From: Halomonas sp. S3-1-1
GTDB lineage: Bacteria; Pseudomonadota; Gammaproteobacteria; Pseudomonadales; Halomonadaceae
Direction of reading: 5' to 3'
NCBI RefSeq assembly: GCF_023757625.1
Contig: NZ_JALGBZ010000002.1
Location: forward strand, 620,001 to 684,000
Length of the DNA stretch: 64,000 nucleotides
Position numbers and translations under genes: made by a program. Every line of letters starts with the position of its first letter. The stretch's first letter is position 1. Shown here in pieces: positions 45,713 to 55,193 of this stretch. The notes under the pieces were generated by a model, which saw nothing but the letters and a program-made list of their open reading frames with translations, did no database searches and was not told where the DNA came from.

Positions 45713-48700
45713 ATGAAGCCGTACCCCCGGTGTTATGTCTCTTTGAACCTATCACCAGCATGCATGGAGTCAACAGCAGGGTGAGCAGGGTGGCGAAGGT
45801 GAGGCCGCCGGCGATCGCACTCGACATCTGTGTCCACCACTGGGCCGAGGGCGCGTTGAACCCAAGTGTCGGGGCGAAAAGGTTGACGTTGATGCCCAGC
45901 ACCATCGGTAAAAGCCCCAACACTGTGGTGATCGCCGTGAGCAGCACCGGGCGAAGGCGTAAGCAGCCCGCTTCCAGCGCCGCCTCACCGGGGGGCATGC
46001 CCTGGCCGCGCAGCTCATTGTAGGTATCGATCAATACGATATTGTTGTTCACCACGATGCCGGCGAGGGCGATCACGCCCATGCCGACCATGACGATGCC
46101 GAAGGCCTGGCCGGTGATCAGAAGACCCATCAGCACGCCCGCAGTGGAGAATACGATCGCGGAGAGCACCAGCGCGGCCTGGTAGTAGCTGTTGAACTGG
46201 GTAACCATGATCAGCGCCATTAGACCGAGGGCGATGAGAAACGCGCCGACGAGAAACTGCATCGACTCCTGCTGGTCTTCCTGCTCGCCGGCCACGTTGA
46301 TCATCAAGCCTTCTGGCAGCTCATTCTGAGCCTCATTCATTAACGCGCCCAGGCGCTCATCGGCGAGATAGCCAGGCGCCAGATCCGCCTCCAGCGTGAT
46401 CGCTCGGCGGCCGTCGATCCGGTTGAGCGTACCGACCTTTGGCGCTGGGGTGACCGTCACGAAGTTCGAAATGGGCACCTGACCGCGCTGGGTGTTGATA
46501 CTCAGCCGTTCGAGCTGGTCCAGCGTACGATAGCGCTCTGGCATGCGAAGGCGAATGTCCACCTCGTCACTGACCGTCGGTGGGCGGTAGCTTGCGACCT
46601 GAAGGCCGGTCGTCAGCAGCTGTACGGCGCTGCCGATGGTGGTGATATCGGTGCCCATGCGCGCGGCGGCTTCGCGGTCCACGTCGATCTGCCACTCCAC
46701 ACCCGGTAGGCTGCGGTTATCCTGAATATCGGTGAAGCCGCCAAGGCGTTGCATCAGCTCGCGTAGCTGGTCCACCCCCGCATCGGCGATATCCGGGTCG
46801 GTGGCGCTGACCTCAAGCACGATGGGCTTGCCGCCGCCGGGGCCCTGCTCCTGCTCCTGAAACTCTAGCGTGATGCCGGGAAGATCCCGAGTTCGCTCGG
46901 CCATTTCGCTTAAAATGGTGCGCGCCGGGCGACGCGCGTACCAGTCGATGAACTGGAACTGCAGCACGCCGACGACGTCGTCACCGACCTGCTCGTCGGC
47001 GATGAACGAGCGCGCGTAGAGCGCTTCGACTTCGCTCATGGCGCCGAGGCGCGCTTCCACGCGCTTAAGGATCGCATCCGCCTCATGCACCGAGAAATCG
47101 CCTCGAGCGTGCACCAGCACCTGAGCGCTATCCGGCTCGACGTTGGGAAAGAAGTCGACGCCGTGATTGAAGCGGGCGTAGCCGGTGTACAGCAGCGCGA
47201 TGACGACCAGCGCCAGCGCCAGTACCCAGCCCGGTCGCACGAGTAGCCGCGAAAGCACGCGCCGGTAGCCGCGGCCAAGCGCCGTGCTTTGCCCGAGCGC
47301 GGCGGCTTGGCTGGCCGGGTCGCTCACCTGGCGAGTAAACAGGCGGCCAAGCGTGGGCAGAAAGATGAGCGCCATGACAAGCGATGCCAGCAGGCAAAGA
47401 ATCACCGTGGCGGGCAGGTATTTCATGAACTGGCCGACCACGCCGGGCCAGAACAGAAGCGGAAAAAACACCGCAAGTGTGGTGGCCGTCGAGGCGATGA
47501 CCGGCCAGCTCATTCTCGAGGCGGCGTCTAGCCAAGCGTTAAAGGGGGATTTGCCCTCGCGCAGGTAGCGATCCGCCAGCTCGCTGACCACGATGGCGCC
47601 GTCCACCAGCATGCCCGCTACCAGAATCAGCGCAAACAGCACCACGATGTTGAGCGTGAACCCGAACGCCCAGACCAGCAAAATGCCGGTCAAAAATGCG
47701 CCGGGAATGGTCAGCCCCACCAGTAGGGCCATGCGCAGCCCCATGACCGCGACCACTACGATCAGCACCAGCACCACAGCGGTCAGCACGTTGTTTAAAA
47801 GCTCCGAGAGCATGTCCGCCACGGTAGCCGACTCGTCCAGAATGGTCGTGACGTGGAGCTGCTCGGGCAAAAACGCCTGCGCCTGGTCGAAGCGCTCGCG
47901 CACCGCATCGATGGTTTCGATGATGTTGGCGCCGGCGCGCTTGGAAATTTCCAGCACCACCGCGGGCTCGCCGTCGATGCGTGCAAAGCCCGTTGGATCC
48001 TTGAACGTGGGGTGAATCCAGGCCACGTCGCCAAAGGTCACGACCCGGTCGTCGTCGATCTTGACCGGCATGTTCATCACGTCTTCGAGCGAGGTGATGA
48101 CGCCGGGTACCTTGAGCGCCAGCCGCCCGGCGCCGGTATCCAGACTGCCCGCCGCCACCAGCCGGTTATTGCGCGAGACCTGGTTGAACAGCGCGTCGAA
48201 ATCGATGCCGTAGCTCTCCAGTACCAGCGGGTCGACCACGATCTCCAGTAGATCCTCCTGCTCGCCAGCGATCTCGACTTCGAGCACGTTGGCCACGCCT
48301 TCGATCTCTTCCTTGAGCCGCCTTGCAATGGCAATACGCTCACGGGTGTCGAGCTGGCCTGAAAGCCCGATGCTGAGCACCGGAAACTCGGAAACGTTGA
48401 CCTCCATGACCCGCGGCTCGTCAGCCTCGTCCGGTATTTCCGCCCGGGCGATATCGACCCGCTCGCGCACATCCGATAGCGCCGTATCCGGGTCGAAGCC
48501 CGGGTCGAACTCCAGCGTGACCGACGCGTGGCCTTCGCTTGACTGCGCGGTGAACTTGCGAAGCCCTTCGATGCCTCGAAGCTCCTGCTCCATGGGGCGT
48601 ACCAGCAGCCGCTCGCCGTCCTCGGGGCTGACGCCTTCAAGCGTCAGCGAGACATAGATGAGCGGAATGGTGACGTCCGGGTTCGCTTCCTTGGGGATCA

Positions 48701-48794
48701 CCTGCCAGGCCGTGATGCCGGCGAGCAGCAGCCCCACCAGCAGAAGCAGCGTGGTGCGGGTATGGGTGAGCGCGGCGTGAATCAGCGTGCGCAT
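45708..48794 (-). CDS. RND-family efflux permease
   Basis: A 1028-residue inner-membrane proton antiporter of the AcrB/HAE-1 superfamily. It has TM1 at the N-terminus (TLLLLVGLLLAGITAW), a large periplasmic domain, TM2-6 (LLNNVLTAVVLVLIVV through FLPTLGRLF), a second periplasmic loop and TM7-12. TM4 carries AGMLVDGAIVV, i.e. one aspartate where AcrB has two adjacent ones. It directly follows its adaptor gene (stop 48795, start 48794). No outer-membrane channel gene is adjacent, so it probably recruits a TolC-like protein encoded elsewhere. Substrate unknown. Its last few codons lie in a REP-like element. Confidence 0.93.
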   Translation of the reverse strand: MRTLIHAALTHTRTTLLLLVGLLLAGITAWQVIPKEANPDVTIPLIYVSLTLEGVSPEDGERLLVRPMEQELRGIEGLRKFTAQSSEGHASVTLEFDPGFDPDTALSDVRERVDIARAEIPDEADEPRVMEVNVSEFPVLSIGLSGQLDTRERIAIARRLKEEIEGVANVLEVEIAGEQEDLLEIVVDPLVLESYGIDFDALFNQVSRNNRLVAAGSLDTGAGRLALKVPGVITSLEDVMNMPVKIDDDRVVTFGDVAWIHPTFKDPTGFARIDGEPAVVLEISKRAGANIIETIDAVRERFDQAQAFLPEQLHVTTILDESATVADMLSELLNNVLTAVVLVLIVVVAVMGLRMALLVGLTIPGAFLTGILLVWAFGFTLNIVVLFALILVAGMLVDGAIVVSELADRYLREGKSPFNAWLDAASRMSWPVIASTATTLAVFFPLLFWPGVVGQFMKYLPATVILCLLASLVMALIFLPTLGRLFTRQVSDPASQAAALGQSTALGRGYRRVLSRLLVRPGWVLALALVVIALLYTGYARFNHGVDFFPNVEPDSAQVLVHARGDFSVHEADAILKRVEARLGAMSEVEALYARSFIADEQVGDDVVGVLQFQFIDWYARRPARTILSEMAERTRDLPGITLEFQEQEQGPGGGKPIVLEVSATDPDIADAGVDQLRELMQRLGGFTDIQDNRSLPGVEWQIDVDREAAARMGTDITTIGSAVQLLTTGLQVASYRPPTVSDEVDIRLRMPERYRTLDQLERLSINTQRGQVPISNFVTVTPAPKVGTLNRIDGRRAITLEADLAPGYLADERLGALMNEAQNELPEGLMINVAGEQEDQQESMQFLVGAFLIALGLMALIMVTQFNSYYQAALVLSAIVFSTAGVLMGLLITGQAFGIVMVGMGVIALAGIVVNNNIVLIDTYNELRGQGMPPGEAALEAGCLRLRPVLLTAITTVLGLLPMVLGINVNLFAPTLGFNAPSAQWWTQMSSAIAGGLTFATLLTLLLTPCMLVIGSKRHNTGGTASS

Positions 48795-49910
48795 TTAAGT
48801 CCCCGCCGCGACGGTGCCGGTGGCCGGCGCGCGTTGATCGGTATCCTCCGCGCGCACCGGCGTGACCGTCTCGCCCGGCTCGACCAGCCCGGCGCCAAGC
48901 GTGATCAGCTCCAGCGTCTCGGGCAGCCCTGCCACAAACGCGCTTTGGAGCGTGGCGCTGAGCAGCGTCACCGGTGTTTGCACAACGGTGTCGTTTTCAC
49001 CCAAGTGCTTGACCGAAAGCTCGCCGTTATCGTCCAGGCTCAAAAGCGCCGGCGACAGAGCGTGGGCCGGGCGCGGCGGTAGCATCAGGGTGAACTCGGC
49101 GCTGCTGCCGGCCAGGCGCTTACGCTCCGGGTTGTCGAGCGTCACTTCCATGTAGAACGAGCGGGTCTGCTCCTCGGCACGACTGCTGATAAAGGAGACC
49201 TCGCCCTCGAGCGTCTCGCCGTTCAATAGCCGCGCGGTGACCGGTAGCCCCAGGGTGATCGCGTTGATCTGCTGCTGGGAGACCCAAGCCGTTCCGGTCA
49301 GCGTGCGGTCGTCGATTAGCTGGCCCCACTCTTCGCCGGGCTGGAGCAAATCGCCCAGTTCGACCTGTACGCGATCGAGCACACCGTCGAACGGCGCGGT
49401 GGGGCGGGTGTCGGCCAGCTCGCGTTCGAGCTGGGCTACTTGCGCTGCACTGGCGCTGACCCCACTTTGCAGGCGCAAAAGATCCGGCTGGGAGATGAAG
49501 TTGCGCTGGCGTAGATCCTGGGCGCCGGCGTACTCGGCCTCGGCCACGGCGAGCTCGGCGCGAGCCTGCTGCAAACGCTCCGGCAGGGCCTGGTTGTCCA
49601 GCACTAAAAGCGTCTGCCCCGACGTGACGGCATCCCCTTGGGCGACCGGCTTCTCCACCACGTAGCCCGCAGCATTGGCGCGCAGAAGCGTCTCCTGGCG
49701 TGCTTCGAGCTGGCCCTGGAAGACTTCCTGGGGCACGTAGGGCGTGCTTTGCTGGCGGGTGACTTCCACCCGCGGCGCCTGTACGTCTTGCTCGGCGGCG
49801 GCGTCTGGCGGGGCGCTTTGAAAGCGCTGAAAATCGCCAAACGCCAGCCAAACGGTCAGCGCAAGAACGAATAAAAGCGCTAGCGCGTAGGAGAAGGGAA
49901 TTCGTCGCAT
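48795..49910 (-). CDS. RND periplasmic adaptor (membrane fusion protein)
   Basis: A 371-residue HlyD/AcrA-type adaptor. An N-terminal membrane anchor (FSYALALLFVLALTVWLAFG) is followed by a lipoyl-like half (GYVVEKPVAQGDAVTSGQTL), a helical hairpin (AELAVAEAEYAGAQDLRQRN), the second lipoyl half (APFDGVLDRVQVELGDLLQP) and beta-barrel regions. No lipobox is evident. ATG 49910 starts MRRIPFSYA; a TTG at 49934 is possible and neither has a clear ribosome site. It links the adjacent RND pump to an outer-membrane channel. Confidence 0.9.
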   Translation of the reverse strand: MRRIPFSYALALLFVLALTVWLAFGDFQRFQSAPPDAAAEQDVQAPRVEVTRQQSTPYVPQEVFQGQLEARQETLLRANAAGYVVEKPVAQGDAVTSGQTLLVLDNQALPERLQQARAELAVAEAEYAGAQDLRQRNFISQPDLLRLQSGVSASAAQVAQLERELADTRPTAPFDGVLDRVQVELGDLLQPGEEWGQLIDDRTLTGTAWVSQQQINAITLGLPVTARLLNGETLEGEVSFISSRAEEQTRSFYMEVTLDNPERKRLAGSSAEFTLMLPPRPAHALSPALLSLDDNGELSVKHLGENDTVVQTPVTLLSATLQSAFVAGLPETLELITLGAGLVEPGETVTPVRAEDTDQRAPATGTVAAGT

Positions 49911-50025
49911 GAGGAGGATCGATCTCGATATCAAACAGGCGTTGGAAGTGGCTTCACCATAGCGTACTCGACGCGCGGCGGCGAGTGCCGGCAGGCGGTG
50001 AAGCGGGCGAGCGGCGCATGTCTAA

Positions 50026-50054
50026 TTGAGTTTTTTTCTCGCTGGGCATACCAT
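50026..50054 (+). promoter_or_regulatory. Candidate sigma-70 promoter of mdh
   Basis: TTGAGT at 50026-50031 and TACCAT at 50049-50054 have exactly 17 bp between them. They lie 57 bp before the mdh start in the gap divergent to the RND operon. Confidence 0.55.
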
Positions 50055-50110
50055 CTTGGCGTCTTGAGTTCTGTCGACCCACCCCAAGGCGAATCAACCA
50101 AGGAGCAGTG

Positions 50111-51085
50111 ATGAAAGATCCCGTACGTATTGCGATTACCGGCGGTGCCGGCCAGATCAGCTACTCACTCATTTTCCGTATTGCCGCCGGCGACATGCTG
50201 GGGCCGGATCAGCCCGTCATTCTCCAGCTTCTGGAAATTCCCCAAGCCATGGACGCGCTTAACGGCGTGGTGATGGAAGTCAACGACTGCGCTTTCCCGC
50301 TGGTGCAGGACATCGTCGCCTCTGACGATCCGAACGTGGCGTTCAAGGACGCGGACTTCGCTCTGCTCGTCGGCGCCCGCCCGCGCGGCCCGGGTATGGA
50401 GCGTAAGGATCTTTTGGAGGCCAACGCCGCGATCTTCTCGGTCCAGGGCAAGGCGCTGAACGACCACGCCAGCCGCGACGTGAAAGTGCTGGTCGTCGGT
50501 AACCCGGCCAACACCAACGCGCTGATCGCCTCCTGCAACGCGCCGGATCTCGACAAGGGCCAGTTCACCGCCATGACGCGCCTGGACCACAACCGCGCGC
50601 TGACGCAGCTGGCCCAGAAAACCGGCAAGCACGTCACCGATATCGAGAACATGGTCATTTGGGGTAACCACAGCGCGACCCAGTATCCGGATATCGCCCA
50701 GTGCACCGTCGACGGTAAAGCCGCAAGTGATCTGGTCGAGCGCGACTGGTACGAAAACGACTTCATCCCGACCGTTCAGCAGCGCGGTGCAGCGATCATC
50801 AAGGCGCGCGGTGCCTCTTCGGCGGCCTCTGCTGCGTCTTCCGCCATCGACCACATGCGCGACTGGGCGCTGGGCTCTGACGGCATCGTCAGCATGGCGA
50901 TTCCGTCTGACGGCAGCTACGGCATCGAAGAAGGCATCATCTTCTCCTACCCGGTTCGCTGCAAAGGCGGCAACTATGAAATCGTTCAGGGCTACGAGCT
51001 CGACGAATTCAGCAAGGAGAAAGTCCAGGCTACCGAAAAAGAGCTGCGCGAAGAGCGCGCCGCCGTCGAGCACCTGCTCGGCTAA
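50111..51085 (+). CDS. mdh: Malate dehydrogenase (NAD)
   Basis: A 324-residue TCA-cycle dehydrogenase interconverting malate and oxaloacetate. It belongs to the longer, cytosolic-eukaryote-like group: [19 protein letters not shown] at the N-terminus, [11 protein letters not shown], the catalytic histidine in [11 protein letters not shown], and substrate arginines in [12 protein letters not shown] 50111 is preferred over the GTG one codon earlier because AGGAG lies 7 bases upstream. Single gene with own promoter and terminator. Confidence 0.96.
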   Translation: MKDPVRIAITGGAGQISYSLIFRIAAGDMLGPDQPVILQLLEIPQAMDALNGVVMEVNDCAFPLVQDIVASDDPNVAFKDADFALLVGARPRGPGMERKDLLEANAAIFSVQGKALNDHASRDVKVLVVGNPANTNALIASCNAPDLDKGQFTAMTRLDHNRALTQLAQKTGKHVTDIENMVIWGNHSATQYPDIAQCTVDGKAASDLVERDWYENDFIPTVQQRGAAIIKARGASSAASAASSAIDHMRDWALGSDGIVSMAIPSDGSYGIEEGIIFSYPVRCKGGNYEIVQGYELDEFSKEKVQATEKELREERAAVEHLLG

Positions 51086-51107
51086 TCGGCCCGCCCGGCT
51101 TTAAGCA

Positions 51108-51138
51108 AAACCCCGCACCTATGGTTGCGGGGTTTTTT
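51108..51138 (+). terminator. Rho-independent terminator of mdh
   Basis: AACCCCGC pairs with GCGGGGTT around a 10-nt middle that itself can pair partly (ACC/GGT), followed by TTTTTT. It begins 23 bp after the mdh stop. Confidence 0.9.
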
Positions 51139-51187
51139 ATGAGGTTATTTCGGCGCAGAGAGACGTAAGCTTTTCCATGTGTGGTAC

Positions 51188-51283
51188 CGCCAGCGATAGG
51201 TCGCTGGCTCACGCCTGCTCCTACCGTGGCAACATCACTCGTAGGAGCCCAATTCATTGGGCGAAGGAAGGCGCTAGCCTTCC
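51188..51283. repeat. REP-like elements between mdh and the HAD phosphatase gene
   Basis: Two oppositely oriented units are seen: a GCCAGCGATAGGTCGCTGGC dyad from about 51189 leading to CCTGCTCCTAC, and GTAGGAGCCCAATTCATTGG from 51241. A short palindrome GGAAGGCGCTAGCCTTCC follows at 51266-51283. They occupy the gap between convergent genes. Confidence 0.65.
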
Positions 51284-51322
51284 CTGGTCTTAGCGATGAG
51301 TTCTCGAGATTTGAGGCGGGCG

Positions 51323-51979
51323 TTAGTCTCGCAGGCTCATGATGCGCCATTGGCGCTCTTCGGCGACTTGGCGAAGCGTTGCGTCCGGGTCGACGGCAAC
51401 TGGGTTGTCAACGCGTTCGAGCAGCGGCAGATCGTTGTGGGAGTCGCTGTAGAACCAGGCGCCTTCCATGGTGTGGTCTTGCGTTTCGAGCCACTCTTCC
51501 AGACAGGTGATCTTGCCTTCGCGGTAGCTGGGCGTGCCGGTTACCTTGCCGGTGTAGCGGCCGTCAATCTTCTCCGGCTCGACGGCGATCAGCGCATCCA
51601 CACCCAAGCGCTCGGCGATCGGGCCGGTAATGAAGCGGTTGGTGGCGGTGATGATCAACAGTGTATCGCCTTGGGTGCGGTGGCGGGCCAGAAGCTCCTC
51701 GCCCTTGGCCAGAATATGCGGTTCGATCTTGCTGGCCATGAACTGCTGATGCCAGGACGCTAGCTGCTCCGGGGAGTGTTCGGCTAAAGGCTTTAGCGCC
51801 ACTTCCAGAAACGCCGCCATGTCCAGCGTGCCGGCTTCGTAATCGGCCATGAAGCGGTCGTTGGCCTCGCGGTAGGCAACCGGGTCCACGGCGCCCTGTT
51901 CCAGCAGGAACTCGCCCCAGGCATGATCGCTGTCAATCGACAGTAATGTGTTGTCCAAATCGAAAATGGCCAGGCTCAC
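51323..51979 (-). CDS. HAD-superfamily hydrolase, IB (SerB-like)
   Basis: A 218-residue HAD-IB phosphatase. Motif I FDLDNTLL is at the N-terminus, followed by an alpha-helical cap, motif II TATNRF, and motif III/IV AWFYSDSHNDLPLL. Start is GTG 51979, with AAGGGGAA upstream; the open frame continues far upstream through the rppH region but that part is noise. The order HAD-IB, rppH, ptsP is conserved in Pseudomonas. Phosphoserine phosphatase-like activity is possible but substrate unknown. Confidence 0.85.
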   Translation of the reverse strand: MSLAIFDLDNTLLSIDSDHAWGEFLLEQGAVDPVAYREANDRFMADYEAGTLDMAAFLEVALKPLAEHSPEQLASWHQQFMASKIEPHILAKGEELLARHRTQGDTLLIITATNRFITGPIAERLGVDALIAVEPEKIDGRYTGKVTGTPSYREGKITCLEEWLETQDHTMEGAWFYSDSHNDLPLLERVDNPVAVDPDATLRQVAEERQWRIMSLRD

Positions 51980-52177
51980 CGCGTTCCCCTTGTAATTGAT
52001 GTATCGCTCATGATGGTTGCCAACTAAAGCGCGGCGAATTATGTCAGAGACCCTCTCCCTTGCCCACCGTAGTGGGGGAATACAGGCGTTATTGGCGGCG
52101 AGCGTTATATTGTATTGATACGCTTGTCTGCCTTGTGGAAAAATGGGGACAACTGAAAATTCAAGAAGGTGAAGTCC

Positions 52178-52669
52178 GTGATCGACGCTGACGGCTTTCG
52201 CCCCAATGTTGGCATCATTATCGTCAACAGCCAGGGGCAGCTGCTTTGGGCGCGTCGGGTAGGACAAAATGCGTGGCAGTTCCCCCAGGGAGGCATTAAA
52301 GCAAGCGAAACTCCACAACAAGCGCTCTATCGTGAACTGTTTGAGGAGATCGGCCTGACCGCCGACGATGTTGATATTGTCGCCTGCACCCGGGGGTGGC
52401 TGCGCTACCGCCTGCCACGACGCATGATTCGTACCCACTCGCGACCGGTTTGTATCGGTCAAAAGCAGAAGTGGTTTTTGCTCAGGATTCGGTGTCAGGA
52501 GAACCGGATCTGCATGACGGCAACGCCTAAACCCGAATTCGACGGCTGGCGCTGGGTCAGCTACTGGTACCCACTTGGTCAGGTGGTGCCATTCAAGCGC
52601 GAAGTCTACCGGCGAGCGCTGCGCGAGCTTTCCCCTCGCGTACAGCGCTTGGCCTTGGGTGACGAATAG
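52178..52669 (+). CDS. rppH: RNA pyrophosphohydrolase RppH
   Basis: A 163-residue Nudix enzyme that removes pyrophosphate from the 5' end of mRNAs, exposing them to RNase E. The Nudix box spans residues 38-60 (G38, E44, R52, E53, E56, E57, G59). Family-specific [13 protein letters not shown] and [13 protein letters not shown] are present. GTG 52178 starts [10 protein letters not shown] like E. coli RppH and has AAGGTGA six bases upstream; a GTG three codons earlier lies inside that site. It is divergent from the HAD gene and followed by ptsP. Confidence 0.96.
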   Translation: MIDADGFRPNVGIIIVNSQGQLLWARRVGQNAWQFPQGGIKASETPQQALYRELFEEIGLTADDVDIVACTRGWLRYRLPRRMIRTHSRPVCIGQKQKWFLLRIRCQENRICMTATPKPEFDGWRWVSYWYPLGQVVPFKREVYRRALRELSPRVQRLALGDE

Positions 52670-52751
52670 CGTGATGTGGGGCGCCATTGACCGCGCCCTG
52701 CTTTGAATCCAAAGCCGCCGTGTCGCCCACTTCTCAGCGAGGATAACAACA

Positions 52752-55031
52752 GTGAAATCTAAAGCATCCATGCTGGAGGTATTGAGACGCGTCATTCAAG
52801 AGGTGAATGGTGCGCGAACGCTGGATGCGGCCCTGTCTACCATGGTGCGCCGTATTCGCAAGGCGATGCAGACCGATGTCTGCTCGTTCTATCTTTTCGA
52901 TCGTGATCTTGACTCTCTCGTGCTGATGGAAACCATCGGCCTGCGCACTCAAGCGGTAGGGCGGGTCGTACTGCCGTTGGGCGAAGGGCTGGTGGGGCTG
53001 GTGGCCAAGCGCAGCGAACCGCTGAACCTGGAAGATGCCCGGGCCCACGCTCAGTTTCGCTATTTCGAGGCCACCGGCGAGGAGCGCTACTCAAGTTTTC
53101 TCGGTGTACCTATCATTCACCAGCGTTTGATGCTGGGCGTGCTGGTGGTACAGCAGGCGGAAAAGCGCCGCTACGACGACGAAGACGAAGCCTTTTTGGT
53201 CACCATGGCCGCCCAGTTGGCGGGCGTATTGGCGCACGCGTTGGCCACCGGCAACCTGACGCGCCCGGCGCTGCCCGGCGGGCAGGCGATGTTCAAGGGC
53301 GTGGCGGCATCGCCCGGTATTTCCATGGGTGAAGCGGTGGTCATTAGCCCACCGGCGGACTTGAACAGCGTGCCGGACCTGATTCCCAGCGACCAGGATT
53401 TCGAGGTAGCCAGGTTAAAGGAGGCGATCGCCCAAACCCGCCGCGAGATCCGCGCCGCTGCCGAGCGTTTGGCGAGCCGCATTTCCGCCCAGGAACTGGC
53501 GCTCTTTGACGTTTATCAGCAAATGCTGGGCGAAACGGCGCTTTCTGAAGAGGTCGAAAAACGCATACGCGAAGGCCAGTGGGCTCCCGGAGCACTGGCG
53601 GACGTCGTGCGCCGCCACGTGCAGTATCTCGAGCGCGTCGACGATGATTACCTGCGCGAGCGGGCCGCTGACATTCGCGATTTGGGGCGCCGGGTGCTTT
53701 CGCACTTACAGCAGGATACGCCCTCGACCCCGGAAAACTACCCGGACAACGCCATACTCGTTGGTGACGAAATCAGCGTAGCGATGCTCGGCGAGGTGCC
53801 TCGGGGCAAGCTCAAGGGGTTGGTCTCGGTGCGCGGCTCGAGCACGTCGCACGTGGCGATCGTGGCCCGTGCCATGGGAATTCCCACGGTGCTGGGCATG
53901 GTCGATTTGCCGTTACCACGGCTCAACGGCGCGCCGGTGGTGCTGGACGGCCACCGTGGGCGGATGTTCGTGCGCCCGTCTCCGGAGCTCAAAACGCGCT
54001 ATGCGAATTTGATCGCCGAAGAGCAGGCGCTGAGCGAACTGCTCGAACACGAGCAGGATTTGCCCAGCGAAACGCCGGATGGCCATCACGTGCCGCTGAT
54101 GGTGAATACGGGGTTGGCGGTGGACGCAAGCGCGCTGCTCAAAAGCCGGATCGGCGGGGTGGGGCTTTACCGCACCGAGGTGCCGTTCATGATCGCCGAG
54201 CGCTTTCCCGGCGAGAAAGAGCAGATGCGCATGTACCGCGAGCAGCTCGAAGGCTTCGCGCCGCTGCCGGTGGTCATGCGCACGTTGGACATCGGCGGCG
54301 ACAAGGATCTGCCCTATTTTCCCATCGACGAAGCCAACCCGTTTCTGGGCTGGCGCGGCATGCGGGTGACACTGGATCACCCGGAAGTGCTGATGGTGCA
54401 GCTTCGCGCCATGCTCAAGGCTTCACAGGGTATCGATAACCTGTACGTGCTGTTTCCGATGATCACCAACGTCGAAGAGGTCGACGAGGCACTGAAGATT
54501 CTCGATCGCGCCATCATCGAGCTCGGCGAAGAGGATATCGCGGTGACCCGGCCCAAAGTGGGCGTGATGATCGAGGTACCCGCGACCATCTATCAGATGG
54601 ACGCGCTGGCCAAGCGGGTGGATTTCTTCTCGGTGGGCAGTAACGACCTGACTCAGTACCTGTTGGCGGTAGATCGCAACAATCCGCGGGTGTCGAGCCT
54701 TTACGACGCGCTGCACCCGGCGCTGTTGGGGGCACTTCAGGAGATCTCTCAGGATGCGAAACGCTTGAACAAGCCGATTTCGCTGTGCGGGGAACTCGCC
54801 GGCGACCCGGCTGGGGCGCTTTTGCTCATGGCCATGGGGTTTTCGAGCCTATCGATGAATGCGCCCAGCCTGCCGAAAGTGCGCGCAGCGATTCGCCGGG
54901 TCCCGTTTAGCGATGCGCAAACGCTGCTCGGCGAGATCATGGCGCTGGACACGCCAGCGCAGGTGCGAAAGCACCTGAACCTGCGCATGGACGAGTGGCA
55001 ACTGAGCCATCTGCTACCGCCCCGGGATTGA
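52752..55031 (+). CDS. ptsP: Phosphoenolpyruvate-protein phosphotransferase PtsP (EI-Ntr)
   Basis: A 759-residue first enzyme of the nitrogen PTS, which passes phosphate from PEP to NPr and then EIIA-Ntr to regulate potassium and nitrogen/carbon balance. An N-terminal GAF domain (about residues 18-165) is followed by the EI N-terminal domain, the phosphorylated His367 in SSTSHVAIVARAMG, and the C-terminal PEP-binding barrel (VGLYRTEVPFM, FFSVGSNDLTQYLLA, LCGELAGDP). GTG 52752 has GAGGA upstream; ATG 52770 (MLEVLRRVIQ) matches family N-termini and is an alternative. The rppH-ptsP pair is conserved widely. Confidence 0.95.
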   Translation: MKSKASMLEVLRRVIQEVNGARTLDAALSTMVRRIRKAMQTDVCSFYLFDRDLDSLVLMETIGLRTQAVGRVVLPLGEGLVGLVAKRSEPLNLEDARAHAQFRYFEATGEERYSSFLGVPIIHQRLMLGVLVVQQAEKRRYDDEDEAFLVTMAAQLAGVLAHALATGNLTRPALPGGQAMFKGVAASPGISMGEAVVISPPADLNSVPDLIPSDQDFEVARLKEAIAQTRREIRAAAERLASRISAQELALFDVYQQMLGETALSEEVEKRIREGQWAPGALADVVRRHVQYLERVDDDYLRERAADIRDLGRRVLSHLQQDTPSTPENYPDNAILVGDEISVAMLGEVPRGKLKGLVSVRGSSTSHVAIVARAMGIPTVLGMVDLPLPRLNGAPVVLDGHRGRMFVRPSPELKTRYANLIAEEQALSELLEHEQDLPSETPDGHHVPLMVNTGLAVDASALLKSRIGGVGLYRTEVPFMIAERFPGEKEQMRMYREQLEGFAPLPVVMRTLDIGGDKDLPYFPIDEANPFLGWRGMRVTLDHPEVLMVQLRAMLKASQGIDNLYVLFPMITNVEEVDEALKILDRAIIELGEEDIAVTRPKVGVMIEVPATIYQMDALAKRVDFFSVGSNDLTQYLLAVDRNNPRVSSLYDALHPALLGALQEISQDAKRLNKPISLCGELAGDPAGALLLMAMGFSSLSMNAPSLPKVRAAIRRVPFSDAQTLLGEIMALDTPAQVRKHLNLRMDEWQLSHLLPPRD

Positions 55032-55037
55032 TCGACA

Positions 55038-55193
55038 CGTTAGGCTAGGGTCTGTCTGAAAAGTCGACGAGCGAAGGCAAGACAAGGCAAAAATTGGGGA
55101 AGAAGCGGAGTTTACGTTAAGTAAATGAGCATTCTGAGTCAATTTTTAACGCCGTATTGTCGAGCGCAGACACTTTTCAGACAGAGCCTAACG
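55038..55193. repeat. 156-bp palindromic MITE-like element
   Basis: Both ends carry CGTTAGGCT followed (after AGGG on the left) by TCTGTCTGAAAAGT, in inverted orientation. Inner segments (GACAAGGCAAAAATTG and CAATTTTTAACGCCGTATTG) continue an imperfect palindrome to a central GTAAAT-containing region. No coding capacity. The size and terminal repeats suggest a non-autonomous mobile or folded-RNA element. It lies between ptsP and the convergent TANGO2-like gene and overlaps the end of the latter. Confidence 0.8.

Noticed and set aside
51323-52795. 490-codon frame reading through the rppH region into the HAD gene
   Set aside because: Only the last 218 codons match a HAD protein; the upstream part is antisense to rppH.
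55038-55193. Considered as an insertion sequence
   Set aside because: It has no transposase and only 156 bp; it can at most be a non-autonomous element.
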